Shown here: positions 1 through 7,756 of the stretch, in pieces
Position numbering within the stretch: the stretch's first letter is position 1
Layout: every line of letters starts with the position of its first letter
Source: a virus
Virus record (IMG/VR): IMGVR_UViG_3300035150_000015
Span: 40,444-104,443 of that record
Strand: one strand, 5' to 3'
DNA: 64,000 bases
Program-made: the position numbers and the translations under genes
Notes under the pieces: generated by a model
What the model was told of the DNA's origin: nothing
What the model saw: only the letters and a program-made list of their open reading frames with translations
Databases searched by the model: none

Positions 1-133
1 GCAACCCACCGATTTCCCAATCACGCTCCTCGGAACACTTCGCGCATAGCCGCCAGGATCGCTTCTGTGTGGCCGTGGTAGAACCCACCGTACGATCATC
101 CAGTTCTACCTCGCAGATACAGCAGGTCAGCAT
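1..133 (-). CDS. Small Cys-pair protein, C-terminus cut by window edge
   Basis: An ATG at 131-133 opens a frame that stays open to base 1. Its first 44 residues start MLTCCICEVELDD and contain a CxxC pair near the N-terminus (CCIC) and a second one about 25 residues later (CAKC). This looks like a small treble-clef or zinc-ribbon protein. The ATG overlaps the stop codon region of the upstream leucine-rich-repeat gene (stop at 127-129), as is usual for coupled genes in this genome. The rest lies outside the window and no function can be given. The reading frame is short, so reality rests on the overlap, the open frame and the paired cysteines. Confidence 0.55.
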   Translation of the reverse strand, partial: MLTCCICEVELDDRTVGSTTATQKRSWRLCAKCSEERDWEIGGL

Positions 134-858
134 GAGCAACTCCCAGTGATGGTGCAGGTCCAACTATGTGCATTGACAAGCGAGCAGTACGCAGGACATC
201 CTGTCCCAACACTCGGAGCGGCATTCGTCCCATGAATCTGCAGCGTGCCGGCGCGCGGGTTGGCGGTCACCGTCGCAAGCAGGTCTACCAACACATCGTC
301 AACGACGGATTCCGACCAGCCATTGTTGTAGCAATACAAATTCTGTAGCTCCGTCCACGTCGACGGAATCGTCAGCGACGCAAGCGCGTTGTCGTAGCAG
401 TACAGTGTTTTCATCGCCGTCCACTCAGGTGGTAACGTCAGCGACGTGAGCGCGTTGCCTACACACGACAGATTTGTCATCGCCGTCCACTCAGGTGGTA
501 ACGTCAGCGACGTGAGCGCGTTGTAGTAGCAACGCAGAACCTTCATCGCAGTCCATTCCGGCGGGAGCGTCAGTGATGTGAGCAAGCACGAATAGCAAAA
601 CAAGACTGTCAGCGTCTCGCCGCCCTCGATCCAAATCGAGTGCCCCGCGACGCCGTCCGTGTACGTGTGTGCTGAGACTTGGAGCGCCCCGGTCTTGTCC
701 GTAGTCAATCCGTCCCCCCAGTGAATCGTGATCTGCGCGGAACTACTGGTGGTCAGCGTAACGGTGTTGTTCGTGCCGCTGGTACGCATCGTCTCGGGCA
801 CAGTGACAGCTAGGATCCTTCGAGCTTGGACTCCGAGCCGTCTATAAATCCCAGGCAT
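127..858 (-). CDS. PKD-like plus leucine-rich-repeat protein
   Basis: The protein has 243 residues. Residues 30-80 resemble a PKD/Ig-like beta domain, with IHWGDG at about 45-50. Residues 93-180 hold four tandem 22-residue leucine-rich repeats of the form LTSLTLPPEWTAM followed by a Leu/Cys-rich half (LRCYYNA, LSCVGNA, LYCYDNA). The C-terminus is Cys-rich. Repeats like these usually make a curved solenoid used for protein or glycan binding. In a phage structural region this suggests a virion surface or host-recognition accessory (inference). The first three repeats are nearly identical, which suggests recent expansion. The start ATG at 856-858 sits 12 bp after the upstream stop. No signal peptide or membrane segment is seen. 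Confidence 0.7.
   Translation of the reverse strand: MPGIYRRLGVQARRILAVTVPETMRTSGTNNTVTLTTSSSAQITIHWGDGLTTDKTGALQVSAHTYTDGVAGHSIWIEGGETLTVLFCYSCLLTSLTLPPEWTAMKVLRCYYNALTSLTLPPEWTAMTNLSCVGNALTSLTLPPEWTAMKTLYCYDNALASLTIPSTWTELQNLYCYNNGWSESVVDDVLVDLLATVTANPRAGTLQIHGTNAAPSVGTGCPAYCSLVNAHSWTCTITGSCSC
319..582 (-). repeat. Four tandem 66-bp repeats encoding LRRs
   Basis: Four in-frame 66-bp units encode the 22-residue leucine-rich repeats of the overlapping gene. The units at roughly 385-450 and 451-516 share a long identical stretch running through the encoded ALTSLTLPPEWTAM segment. The last unit (319-384) is the most diverged. Low divergence between neighbours suggests copy-number change by recombination or slippage. 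Confidence 0.8.
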
Positions 859-870
859 ATCAGACTTTTT

Positions 871-1143
871 TCAGTAGAGAACCACTACCCCAGTAGCACT
901 CGAACCGGCCCCAATTGACTTAGCTTGAATATCCCAAATGAAGCCATCTGGACAGGCAGGAAGCGTAACTGAAGAATCGTCATACCGAACTACATCCAGT
1001 GTGCCCCCACCCATTACAGCGATGGCCCGACTCAAACGAGACTTGTCTTGAGGGTCTGACGTCTGGATGTTCAGGGCTACACCATCTGCCTTAAGGATAT
1101 AGTCGAGAGCACTGTAGATGTGTGGGGAGCCAGGGATTCCCAT
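871..1143 (-). CDS. Small protein in structural region, unknown function
   Basis: The protein has 90 residues, starts MGIPGSPHIYSALDYIL and ends in a hydrophobic GVVVLY tail. I chose the ATG at 1141-1143 because a GAGGT Shine-Dalgarno lies just upstream (GAGGTCATCATG) and because the upstream gene stops at 1151. The longer open frame to 1314 would overlap that gene by more than 160 bp and encodes low-quality sequence. No family was recognised. Its place between a possible fibre-associated protein and the LRR protein suggests a small virion or assembly component (inference). Confidence 0.65.
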   Translation of the reverse strand: MGIPGSPHIYSALDYILKADGVALNIQTSDPQDKSRLSRAIAVMGGGTLDVVRYDDSSVTLPACPDGFIWDIQAKSIGAGSSATGVVVLY

Positions 1144-1150
1144 GATGACC

Positions 1151-1813
1151 TCAAAGTGGTAGGTAGGAAGTGAAACTTGCTGAGAAAGTAGCAGTGCTGC
1201 TATCCCCTCGAACCAGGAAACTGTCAATAGCACCATCAACAAACTGCATCTGAGACAGAGTGCTGGACCCGGCATCCAAAAGGACCTCCGCCCCACCCTC
1301 ATCCAATGCCACATACAAGTCCGTAATGGGCTCGTGGTTGTGGATGGTCAAATCCTGGGTGCGGAACGGCAGCAAGAGTTGCAAAGAGTTACCCACCGTG
1401 GTCCCAGAAGGGGCAGTTCCCCCAATTAAAACTCGGCTGTCCCCTCGGAGAGCACTCTCCGGGAGAATCAGACAAGGGGAGCTGGCGGTACCAGGTGTAC
1501 CCGAATAGTCTACCGGCACGAACTTTAGCCAGAACTGCTTGCTGTCTTCGATTCCAGTGGGGGTGAAAAACGTCTGAGGGTTGAATACCACTCGAATATG
1601 ATTGGGGTTGTTGAGAGCATTGAGCTTGTTCCGGTCAACAGCGGGGTCCAAGTAGCCAGATGAAATGTCCGCTGTCAAAATTGTAGTGAAAGTGGCATCA
1701 AAATTCGTTGCCGCCTGGAGTCGATACCCCTTCACGCTCACTTGCTTGGGGATCAAAAGGTCTATGATATTCGGCCTGCGCCGAACAACATTGAATGGTC
1801 TAGTAGTACTCAT
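1151..1813 (-). CDS. Putative structural protein, unknown family
   Basis: The protein has 220 residues, begins MSTTRPFNVVRRRPNIIDLL and is rich in beta-prone, Thr/Ser/Gly sequence. The composition fits a virion or tail-associated beta-structured protein, but no motif identifies it. The ATG overlaps the stop of the upstream gene (1810) by 4 bp, an ATGA coupling. No membrane segment or coiled coil is apparent. Function is unknown, and the structural assignment rests on neighbourhood and composition only. Confidence 0.7.
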   Translation of the reverse strand: MSTTRPFNVVRRRPNIIDLLIPKQVSVKGYRLQAATNFDATFTTILTADISSGYLDPAVDRNKLNALNNPNHIRVVFNPQTFFTPTGIEDSKQFWLKFVPVDYSGTPGTASSPCLILPESALRGDSRVLIGGTAPSGTTVGNSLQLLLPFRTQDLTIHNHEPITDLYVALDEGGAEVLLDAGSSTLSQMQFVDGAIDSFLVRGDSSTATFSASFTSYLPL

Positions 1814-2229
1814 GACGCAGCTCCCTGACGCTTCTCCTTAGTCACAAGAGGATCATAGGTACGGGCCGAAGCCTCACCCTTGGTGCTTCGGACGTGCTCC
1901 TGGACTTCTCTCCAATTATCGGCCTCCTGGCCTCCGTAGTTAGGCACCAATTTGTTCTTCTGGACGTGGTCCCTTTCCCGTTGAGCCATTTGTTCAGACC
2001 GCGCCCTACGATACTTGTTTTCCCGCATGGCCTTTGTCGCCCACCCCCCAGAAGGTCCGTCCTTAAGCACGAAACCTATCTGTCCCGCGTCAAAAATCAA
2101 CTCCAATACAGTCCCGTCGTCGGCCTTGACTTCTTGTTCGCCCGACCGGACGGCCTCATACTCAGCAAACTTCAACCGCTTGGTCAAAATGTCTCCTGAT
2201 TTTGAGTTACGAAAAGTGTAGGTAGGCAT
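1810..2229 (-). CDS. MPTYTF-type phage protein, cysteine-free FmdB-like N-terminus
   Basis: The protein has 139 residues. The N-terminus MPTYTFRNSKSGD resembles the opening of FmdB-type zinc-ribbon proteins (MPTYEYRC-like), but it has no cysteines, so no zinc site is possible there. The middle and C-terminus are charged and probably helical (RRARSEQMAQRERDHVQKN). The ATG at 2227-2229 is preceded by GAGGAA at good spacing and overlaps the upstream stop. A start one codon earlier gives MM. The longer frame reaching 2271 lies inside the upstream gene. I recall similar short MPTYTF proteins in large phages, but their role is not known to me. Confidence 0.7.
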   Translation of the reverse strand: MPTYTFRNSKSGDILTKRLKFAEYEAVRSGEQEVKADDGTVLELIFDAGQIGFVLKDGPSGGWATKAMRENKYRRARSEQMAQRERDHVQKNKLVPNYGGQEADNWREVQEHVRSTKGEASARTYDPLVTKEKRQGAAS

Positions 2230-3062
2230 CATTTCCTCTTTGTTTTCATCTTTTTCTTGGGGATGGTCCAAGATCTAGTGGTAGCCAAAACGGCGGCCAC
2301 ATGCTTACAGACCGGATGGATCCTCTCGGGATCTCGAATGTCTGGGGGAGAGGCTGTCCCTCTCGGCTTCCCCAGCTGATAGCTTTTTTCCTTGGCATGG
2401 TATTCGGGCCCCTGCCATCTCCAGGCCGGACAAGAACAACTAAGCTCCAAATCCAATTTGGAGAATTTGGTCACATTGCCAGACCTACGTGCCTTGATAC
2501 TCACTACCTTAGGGCCGTTCCCACAGTCTACACTGAATAGCCACCTGAGATTCTTGATATCCGCTCTCTTGAGAGTAGCCTGGCATTTCTTGGCCCTCTG
2601 CTGGAACTTGTGACTCAGGTTCTTCAGAATCTCCTCTGCCGTGGCCGCTACCCTAACACCGTCCGTGGGTCGAATAAGCCTCACAGGAGCGTCCTTGAGC
2701 TCCCAGATAGCCGCTACAACGAAAGCAATGTTGCTGGGTCGACGGTAAGGAAGATTGTCTGTAGGCTTACCCAAACCGAAGTAACTGGGGTTTGCATCGG
2801 AGTGGTCGATCTGATCCGGAATGGACTGGTCCTTGGGCATGTCTCTAGGGTTCCGAATCCGGTAGATTGACTCATCTCGAGCCGGGGAACGAGAGGTACC
2901 ATTGTCATCCAGAGGCTTGACAAAGGTCTTTTCTCCAGGGATAGATTCGCCAAGAGGGAGACCTTTGCCCGCAGGAGGCCCTTCGGGGAGCTCCGCTACA
3001 GCCACGGGGGCCCTCGCTCTGCCCTCTCCATAGGGCGGACGAGACACAAGAGGCTCCCTCAC
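2229..3062 (-). CDS. SWIM zinc-finger domain protein
   Basis: The protein has 277 residues. The first 90 are Pro/Gly/charged and look disordered. Residues about 110-260 form a folded region ending in a SWIM-type zinc finger: CSCPAW near residue 209, then HPVCKH about 40 residues later, matching CxC-x(n)-CxH. SWIM domains bind DNA or proteins in bacteria, archaea and eukaryotes. The basic tail (KKKMKTKRK) would suit nucleic-acid binding. The GTG start overlaps the upstream stop as GTGA. Its place among virion genes suggests a DNA-binding component of the head or neck, or an injected protein (inference). Confidence 0.7.
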   Translation of the reverse strand: MREPLVSRPPYGEGRARAPVAVAELPEGPPAGKGLPLGESIPGEKTFVKPLDDNGTSRSPARDESIYRIRNPRDMPKDQSIPDQIDHSDANPSYFGLGKPTDNLPYRRPSNIAFVVAAIWELKDAPVRLIRPTDGVRVAATAEEILKNLSHKFQQRAKKCQATLKRADIKNLRWLFSVDCGNGPKVVSIKARRSGNVTKFSKLDLELSCSCPAWRWQGPEYHAKEKSYQLGKPRGTASPPDIRDPERIHPVCKHVAAVLATTRSWTIPKKKMKTKRK

Positions 3063-5116
3063 GCCTTCCAGGAAGCCTCTCGAAGCTGATCTTTCACGGA
3101 ATACGGAAGGCCATATGTCCCGAAGTCAGTTTCTGCTACCAGGTCCTTGTTATCCACGAATGCCTTAATGGCCTTCTTCTTATCCACTACCACAGCACCA
3201 CCACGGTTTTTCACGATTCCTCGCTTAATCAGAGCCGCAATGTGGATGTTGTGGACCCCGTATTCCCCGAGACCGGCTCTCTGGAAGTACTGGCCTCGAG
3301 CCACGGGCTTGAGAGTCATCATGATGGCCAGAGCTCGAAGCTCATCCTTGGAGATCTTGGCCGAAGGGGTGATGTTCTTGACTTTCTCAAGCTTCTCAGC
3401 CGTCTCGGCCTCTTCCTTTTGCTTCCTCTCCACGTACTTCTTGGCCTCAGGGAGCACCTTACTGGTGACCTTGGATGGCACCTCCGACTCTCTAACCGCC
3501 TCGAAGTTGCGGAGGTCATAGGAGTTCAAAGAGGTAAGCTTGGGCTTGCCTCGAGTCCGGCCAGAGGAGCCAACCTCCATGCTCATACACCGATAACCAC
3601 CATTCTTCAAGGTTTCGAACGGGTAGTAATAGATAGTGCTAGGGTCATAACTTAAGCTGGACTGCCACCTGTACCAAGCCCCAACCCCAAAAGCCTTCTT
3701 GATGTTGCTTCCGTCTTCGTCAACATGGTCCTTCCATTTCTTGGCGTCCTCGGGACTCATGTTGCGAGTTGGGTCGGCCGGTTTTCCCTTCTCGAACTTG
3801 GATTCCTTGACTTCCTCTTCCTCAGAGGCGCCCTTGAACTTGTCCTCGTACTTGTCAGTATTGGACTTCCACTTCTTGGCGTCCTCGGGACTCATGTTGC
3901 GAGTTGGATCAGCTGGTTTACCCTCCTCGAAACGAGACTCCTTGGTTTCCTCTTCCTCAGAAGCCATCTTGCCAAGATTTCTCTGGAACATCCGACCAGC
4001 TGACATGAGAAAATTGACTGCTGAAACGAAGTTATCCTTCTGAGGGGCATTCTTTCCAGGATCTCTCTCTAGAAGCTTGAAAGAATGCTCCATCTCCTTT
4101 AGCTGGTCCTTAGTGGTATCCAACATGCGTTCCATAGCCCGCATGGGGTCCACTGCAATCTTGTCCCCAGCCATCACCGGAACCATGTCCTCCGGGCTCA
4201 TACGCTGGGCCATGCGGGCCGCCTGCATGACATCACGAACCAGAGCCCGGGTCTTCTGCAAGGCCCCCTCATCACCCATCTGAGCCAAGAGATTGCCAAT
4301 GCCGTCCACAATCCCAGTTAGCTGTAAAAGAGCCGCCCTCCAACGGCCTACCCCGGCACTCCGAGCTACCATCTTCATAGCAGACAGCATCTCTTCCACC
4401 AAGATGTCCGGAGAAACAACCTCTTCAGCCGCCTCTTTTAGAGACCCCTCAGACAACAACTCCTGAACCATCGAATCCGCAACCAACCTCCTCAAAAGAC
4501 CAGCCAAACGAACCCGACTGAGCTTCTGCTCGGGGGTAGCCGAAGCCAGGGCCGACGCAATCCGATCCAACATATCTGATGGGTCAAAATCGTCAGAAGC
4601 CGTCTTCACACCGGCCTCCAGTTCGGTAATGAGGCCTAGAACCTCCGTTGTTGGGAGAGACCCGGCCTCACGAGTCTTCTTGGCCAGTTCCTGGATGGCT
4701 TCGGTTGCTTTCTTAGGATTCATGGTAATAGGCTCCGTCCCAGAGCAAGCTGGGCCTTGTGGTTCTGAACGGCGGTGGACTGGTCGAATACGGACCTCTT
4801 CGAGGACCTTCTCGAGCTGTTGGACTTTTTCCGGCCTGAGTTCCTGCTTAAGCTCTTCGTAATCCAACTTCCCAGCAGCCAAAGCCACTGCCTGCAGAGA
4901 CTTCTCAAGCTTAAAAGCAGCGGCTGGGATACCCTTGATGAGATGCCCGGCTTCCTCAAAGAAGTGGTCCTTCTTGGGGGACTTGTCGATGAGCTTCACA
5001 GCATCGTTGATATAGCGGACCAGCTGATCACACCGAAGTCGAGCATCTCCGAGCTCCTCGATCAGGTACAGGGTAACACTAGCAGACTTTTGGGCAGAGC
5101 TAGAGGGTTTGGCCAT
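3059..5116 (-). CDS. Large helical protein with internal 45-residue repeat
   Basis: The protein has about 685 residues and is mostly helical and charged. A duplicated 45-residue unit in the middle contains KPADPTRNMSPEDAKKWK. A compact C-terminal region carries possible winged-helix-like sequence (DELRALAIMMTLKP, LIKRGIVKNRGGAVVV). I chose the ATG at 5114-5116 (MAKPSSSAQ), which has AAAAGG upstream, over a TTG 36 bp earlier with no Shine-Dalgarno. Size, composition and location suggest a virion-internal or tail-associated protein. I do not recognise a family. The C-terminal domain could be a nucleic-acid-binding helix-turn-helix (inference). Confidence 0.7.
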   Translation of the reverse strand: MAKPSSSAQKSASVTLYLIEELGDARLRCDQLVRYINDAVKLIDKSPKKDHFFEEAGHLIKGIPAAAFKLEKSLQAVALAAGKLDYEELKQELRPEKVQQLEKVLEEVRIRPVHRRSEPQGPACSGTEPITMNPKKATEAIQELAKKTREAGSLPTTEVLGLITELEAGVKTASDDFDPSDMLDRIASALASATPEQKLSRVRLAGLLRRLVADSMVQELLSEGSLKEAAEEVVSPDILVEEMLSAMKMVARSAGVGRWRAALLQLTGIVDGIGNLLAQMGDEGALQKTRALVRDVMQAARMAQRMSPEDMVPVMAGDKIAVDPMRAMERMLDTTKDQLKEMEHSFKLLERDPGKNAPQKDNFVSAVNFLMSAGRMFQRNLGKMASEEEETKESRFEEGKPADPTRNMSPEDAKKWKSNTDKYEDKFKGASEEEEVKESKFEKGKPADPTRNMSPEDAKKWKDHVDEDGSNIKKAFGVGAWYRWQSSLSYDPSTIYYYPFETLKNGGYRCMSMEVGSSGRTRGKPKLTSLNSYDLRNFEAVRESEVPSKVTSKVLPEAKKYVERKQKEEAETAEKLEKVKNITPSAKISKDELRALAIMMTLKPVARGQYFQRAGLGEYGVHNIHIAALIKRGIVKNRGGAVVVDKKKAIKAFVDNKDLVAETDFGTYGLPYSVKDQLREASWKA
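3731..3963 (-). repeat. Two direct repeats of 98 bp, 135-bp period
   Basis: Segments 3731-3828 and 3866-3963 are close copies inside the 685-residue gene, and both encode the KPADPTRNMSPEDAKKWK unit. The period of 135 bp is a multiple of three, so the duplication keeps the frame. Confidence 0.75.
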
Positions 5117-5167
5117 GTGTGCCTTTTCCGTTTCACCGAAGAAGGCACACAAGAAGAAGCGCCAAAC

Positions 5168-6244
5168 TCATCCAGAAAAGGCTTCCGGGTATTCGGCTAC
5201 CAACTGAGACTTGATAGTGGCATCAGTCTCGGCTGCTGCCACCGCCCGGATTACGTCCGGCCGGTCGTCATAGTCCGCAGCGATCCTAGCCATTTTCTTC
5301 TTAGGGGTGTCCGTGAACACATAATTTTCAGGGAAATCAGGACAGATGGCCTTTGCAATCGTACGACATGCCTCATCGGCTGCCTCAGAATCCTTAGCCT
5401 CGGGCACCAAAAGCCTCTGGCCCTTTTTCGGCCCATTGGTAGTATTGAAGCGGATGCCCTCGCTCTCAATGACTGACTGAGCAGCTTCTCCCTCTCCTTC
5501 GGGGACCGAAACCTCAGTTCCAGCCACAACGGAAGGCTTCAGCATAACCCCTTCGGTCTCCTTGACTGAAGAAGGCTTCACCCGGCCAACAACTACAGGC
5601 GCATCCTCAGAAACATGGGTTGCCCTGACTGCCTCGATTCTAGCTAGATAGGTTTCCCTTTCCTCGGGGCCCAAGGTAGCCAAAAACTCCTCCCGGCTCA
5701 TCCCCGCTCCAGCGTCAATACTAACATTTTCTGCCTTAGAAATGGCTGCTTGGGGGGTGACCTCTCCCAAGTCTGTCTTCTGCTTGGACGGAGTCTTGAG
5801 CTTGCGAACAACGGTGCCCTCCTGATCTTCAGCCTTAATGATTCGGCGCCCTCGAGCATTCTGTTCTGCAGCAAACTTGTTACGGTCAGCAACGGTACTC
5901 ACTTCCCGTTCCTCGTCCGCCACTGTCACAGATCCCACTTCCTCACGAGGCTCCATCGGATCGCCGCCAACAGCTTTCCGAATCTTGATAGGAGCTTGTG
6001 TTGGGACATGGGTGCTATTATCCTCAGGATCGTACAGGTCCGACAAAACCAGCCATCCCATCCGCACGGCTCCTCGAACCGTAGGGACGGAAAAAGGCTC
6101 GTATCCGTCGTAATACACCTTTTGTCCGTCAAACTCGATTTCCGCACCAACTGGAATCTTGATTCCAGTTGACCCCAAGGTGAACTCTTTCGTGGCAGTG
6201 AACTTCTGAGGGTGGCCAGGCTTATACTGAATCTGAGTACTCAT
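5168..6244 (-). CDS. Putative structural protein, unknown family
   Basis: The protein has 358 residues. Residues 1-75 look like a compact beta domain (KFTATKEFTLGSTGIKIPVG, then EIEFDGQKVYYDGYEP). A long charged, probably disordered middle follows, then a helical C-terminus (AADYDDRPDVIRAVAAAE). ATG 6242-6244 is used, with AAGGA about ten bases upstream. A short hairpin lies further upstream in the leader. Genomic position points to a virion or assembly role. No family was recognised. Confidence 0.7.
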   Translation of the reverse strand: MSTQIQYKPGHPQKFTATKEFTLGSTGIKIPVGAEIEFDGQKVYYDGYEPFSVPTVRGAVRMGWLVLSDLYDPEDNSTHVPTQAPIKIRKAVGGDPMEPREEVGSVTVADEEREVSTVADRNKFAAEQNARGRRIIKAEDQEGTVVRKLKTPSKQKTDLGEVTPQAAISKAENVSIDAGAGMSREEFLATLGPEERETYLARIEAVRATHVSEDAPVVVGRVKPSSVKETEGVMLKPSVVAGTEVSVPEGEGEAAQSVIESEGIRFNTTNGPKKGQRLLVPEAKDSEAADEACRTIAKAICPDFPENYVFTDTPKKKMARIAADYDDRPDVIRAVAAAETDATIKSQLVAEYPEAFSG

Positions 6245-6270
6245 TGTGTATACATCCTTGTGGTAATCTC

Positions 6271-6288
6271 AGGGGAAAGTATTCCCCT
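6271..6288 (-). promoter_or_regulatory. 7-bp stem hairpin in 76-bp intergenic leader
   Basis: AGGGGAA and TTCCCCT pair around a 4-base loop in the 76-bp gap between the genes at 6321 and 6244. On the transcribed strand no U-run follows, so it is not a typical intrinsic terminator. It could be a weak terminator, an RNA-stability element or a processing site. Confidence 0.4.
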
Positions 6289-6320
6289 ACAATAGATGAA
6301 AACACAAATAGAGTATGACC

Positions 6321-7040
6321 TCAGAATCTAACAAGCCGGGAAATCGCTCGAAGCAAATCTCGCAAGACTTTGATGGTCTTATTAGCAGTAACACTCAAGC
6401 TAGTCTTCAAAAGGTCTACTTCTTGCCCGATAACAGTTTTAATGTCAACGTAATCAGAGAAGGTCACTCCCTCCTTAAGCTTCTTGTCGAATTTCCCCAG
6501 AGCCTCTGCGAGATCAATATCGAAGTCCAAGCGACCGGCATCCCATGCCCTAATAGCACGTTTAATAGCCCTGGAAACATCATCTACTGTTCGAGGTTTT
6601 CCGATAAACTCTGCGTGTTTCTCGAACTTACTCTCCATCTCTTCGAGGTAGTCGTAGTATTTGGGGTCCTCGGTCAAGTGATCCATGGCAATCTCTAGAG
6701 CCAAATCTGGATCGTCCGTGTGCTCCATCTCGACCTTCTTACCCTTGGCCAGTTGTTCAGGGTCGAAGTCCTTGGGCTGCTTTTTATCGGCTTGGCCTCC
6801 AGGAACCTTATCCTTTCGGGCTTCCTTGGTCTCGAAATATTCTACCTCATGAAGGCGCTTTTCCGCCTTCCCCTTCTCAGAGAAGCACCCGCCGCTCCAA
6901 TCAGGGTTGTCCGGGGAACGCACACAGTACTCCCCCTTCTCTTTGCGGATTACCGAGTTCTTCTCTTCCTCCGCCTTCAGATACCGGGCTACAACCCTAC
7001 GAGAAAGCAAAGCCGCCTGAAAGTTTCCCAAAGTTTCCAT
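6321..7040 (-). CDS. DUF5661-like phage protein
   Basis: The protein has 239 residues. It starts METLGNFQAALLSRRVVARYLKAE, a pattern common at the N-terminus of phage head proteins. A small module follows (GEYCVRSPDNPDWSGGCFS, then KAEKRLHEVEYFE) of the kind I associate with phage proteins that read a 'cleaned' product name. Next comes a region matching my memory of DUF5661 (MEHTDDPDLALEIAMDHLTE, DPKYYDYLEEME). The C-terminus is helical. ATG 7038-7040 is preferred to a TTG two codons upstream. No strong Shine-Dalgarno is visible. Function is unknown; the neighbourhood suggests a virion or head-assembly component. Confidence 0.65.
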   Translation of the reverse strand: METLGNFQAALLSRRVVARYLKAEEEKNSVIRKEKGEYCVRSPDNPDWSGGCFSEKGKAEKRLHEVEYFETKEARKDKVPGGQADKKQPKDFDPEQLAKGKKVEMEHTDDPDLALEIAMDHLTEDPKYYDYLEEMESKFEKHAEFIGKPRTVDDVSRAIKRAIRAWDAGRLDFDIDLAEALGKFDKKLKEGVTFSDYVDIKTVIGQEVDLLKTSLSVTANKTIKVLRDLLRAISRLVRF

Positions 7041-7063
7041 GACCAAGATTGGACATAGAAAAA

Positions 7064-7723
7064 CTAGGAGGGAAGACTCCAGTCCAAGGGTTCCTTGCCC
7101 ATTGCCTTCAAAGCTTCGTTGGTGACCGAAAATGGCCTAGACCCGAAAAAACCACGGTGGGCCGAAAGTGGAGACGGGTGTGCACTCTCCACTACCATGT
7201 GTCGTTGACTGTCCACCAAAGAGGACTTCTTGCGAGCATCTGCCCCCCAAAGAATGAACACCAGTGGGTCTTCTCTAGCACTCAAGACCTCGATTACCCG
7301 ATTCGTGAATATCTCCCACCCCTTATCCTCATGGGACTTGGGTTCATGGGCTCTAACCGTGAGGATGGAGTTCAGAAGGAAGACCCCCTTCTCAGCCCAA
7401 GCCTCCAAACATCCGTGTTTTGGGGGCTTGACTCCCACGTCGTCCTCCAGCTCCCTGTAAATGTTCTTCAGACTCCTGGGGATGGGTACCCCCGGGAGCA
7501 CCGAAAAGCACAAGCCATGGGCCTGTCCAGCGCCAGGATAAGGGTCCTGACCCAACACCACAACCTTTACCTGGTCGTAGGGAACCTCAAAGGCCCGGAA
7601 TACATTCCCAGCGGCCGGGAAAATGGCGTTGGCCTTCCGTTCTTCCCGAACAAACTCGGCCAACTGACGAAAGTAAGGCTTCTGGAACTCTTCAGCTAGA
7701 AGCCTTTTCCAAGACTCATGCAT
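7064..7723 (-). CDS. ung: Uracil-DNA glycosylase, family 1
   Basis: The 219-residue protein removes uracil from DNA by hydrolysing the N-glycosidic bond, the first step of base excision repair. Motif A is GQDPYPGAGQAHG, with the water-activating Asp at about residue 60. Motif B is HPSPLSAHRGFF, with the catalytic His at about 182. The N-terminus MHESWKRLLAEEFQKPYF aligns with the usual family 1 start, which supports ATG 7721-7723. A GTG directly after the upstream stop (7754-7756) would add 11 residues. Motif A has Pro where bacterial Ung usually has His after GQDPY. Phage Ung could remove deaminated cytosine or act on uracil left by dUTP incorporation (inference). Confidence 0.93.
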   Translation of the reverse strand: MHESWKRLLAEEFQKPYFRQLAEFVREERKANAIFPAAGNVFRAFEVPYDQVKVVVLGQDPYPGAGQAHGLCFSVLPGVPIPRSLKNIYRELEDDVGVKPPKHGCLEAWAEKGVFLLNSILTVRAHEPKSHEDKGWEIFTNRVIEVLSAREDPLVFILWGADARKKSSLVDSQRHMVVESAHPSPLSAHRGFFGSRPFSVTNEALKAMGKEPLDWSLPS

Positions 7724-7756
7724 ACTATAAGGTACACCAAACCCAATGGCATACAC

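Noticed and set aside
319-582. Possible CRISPR-like array of 66-bp repeats
   Set aside because: Repeats are directly adjacent, in frame and coding, with no unique spacers.
871-1314. Longer version of the small gene starting at 1314
   Set aside because: It would overlap the 220-residue gene by over 160 bp. The internal ATG at 1143 has a good ribosome site.
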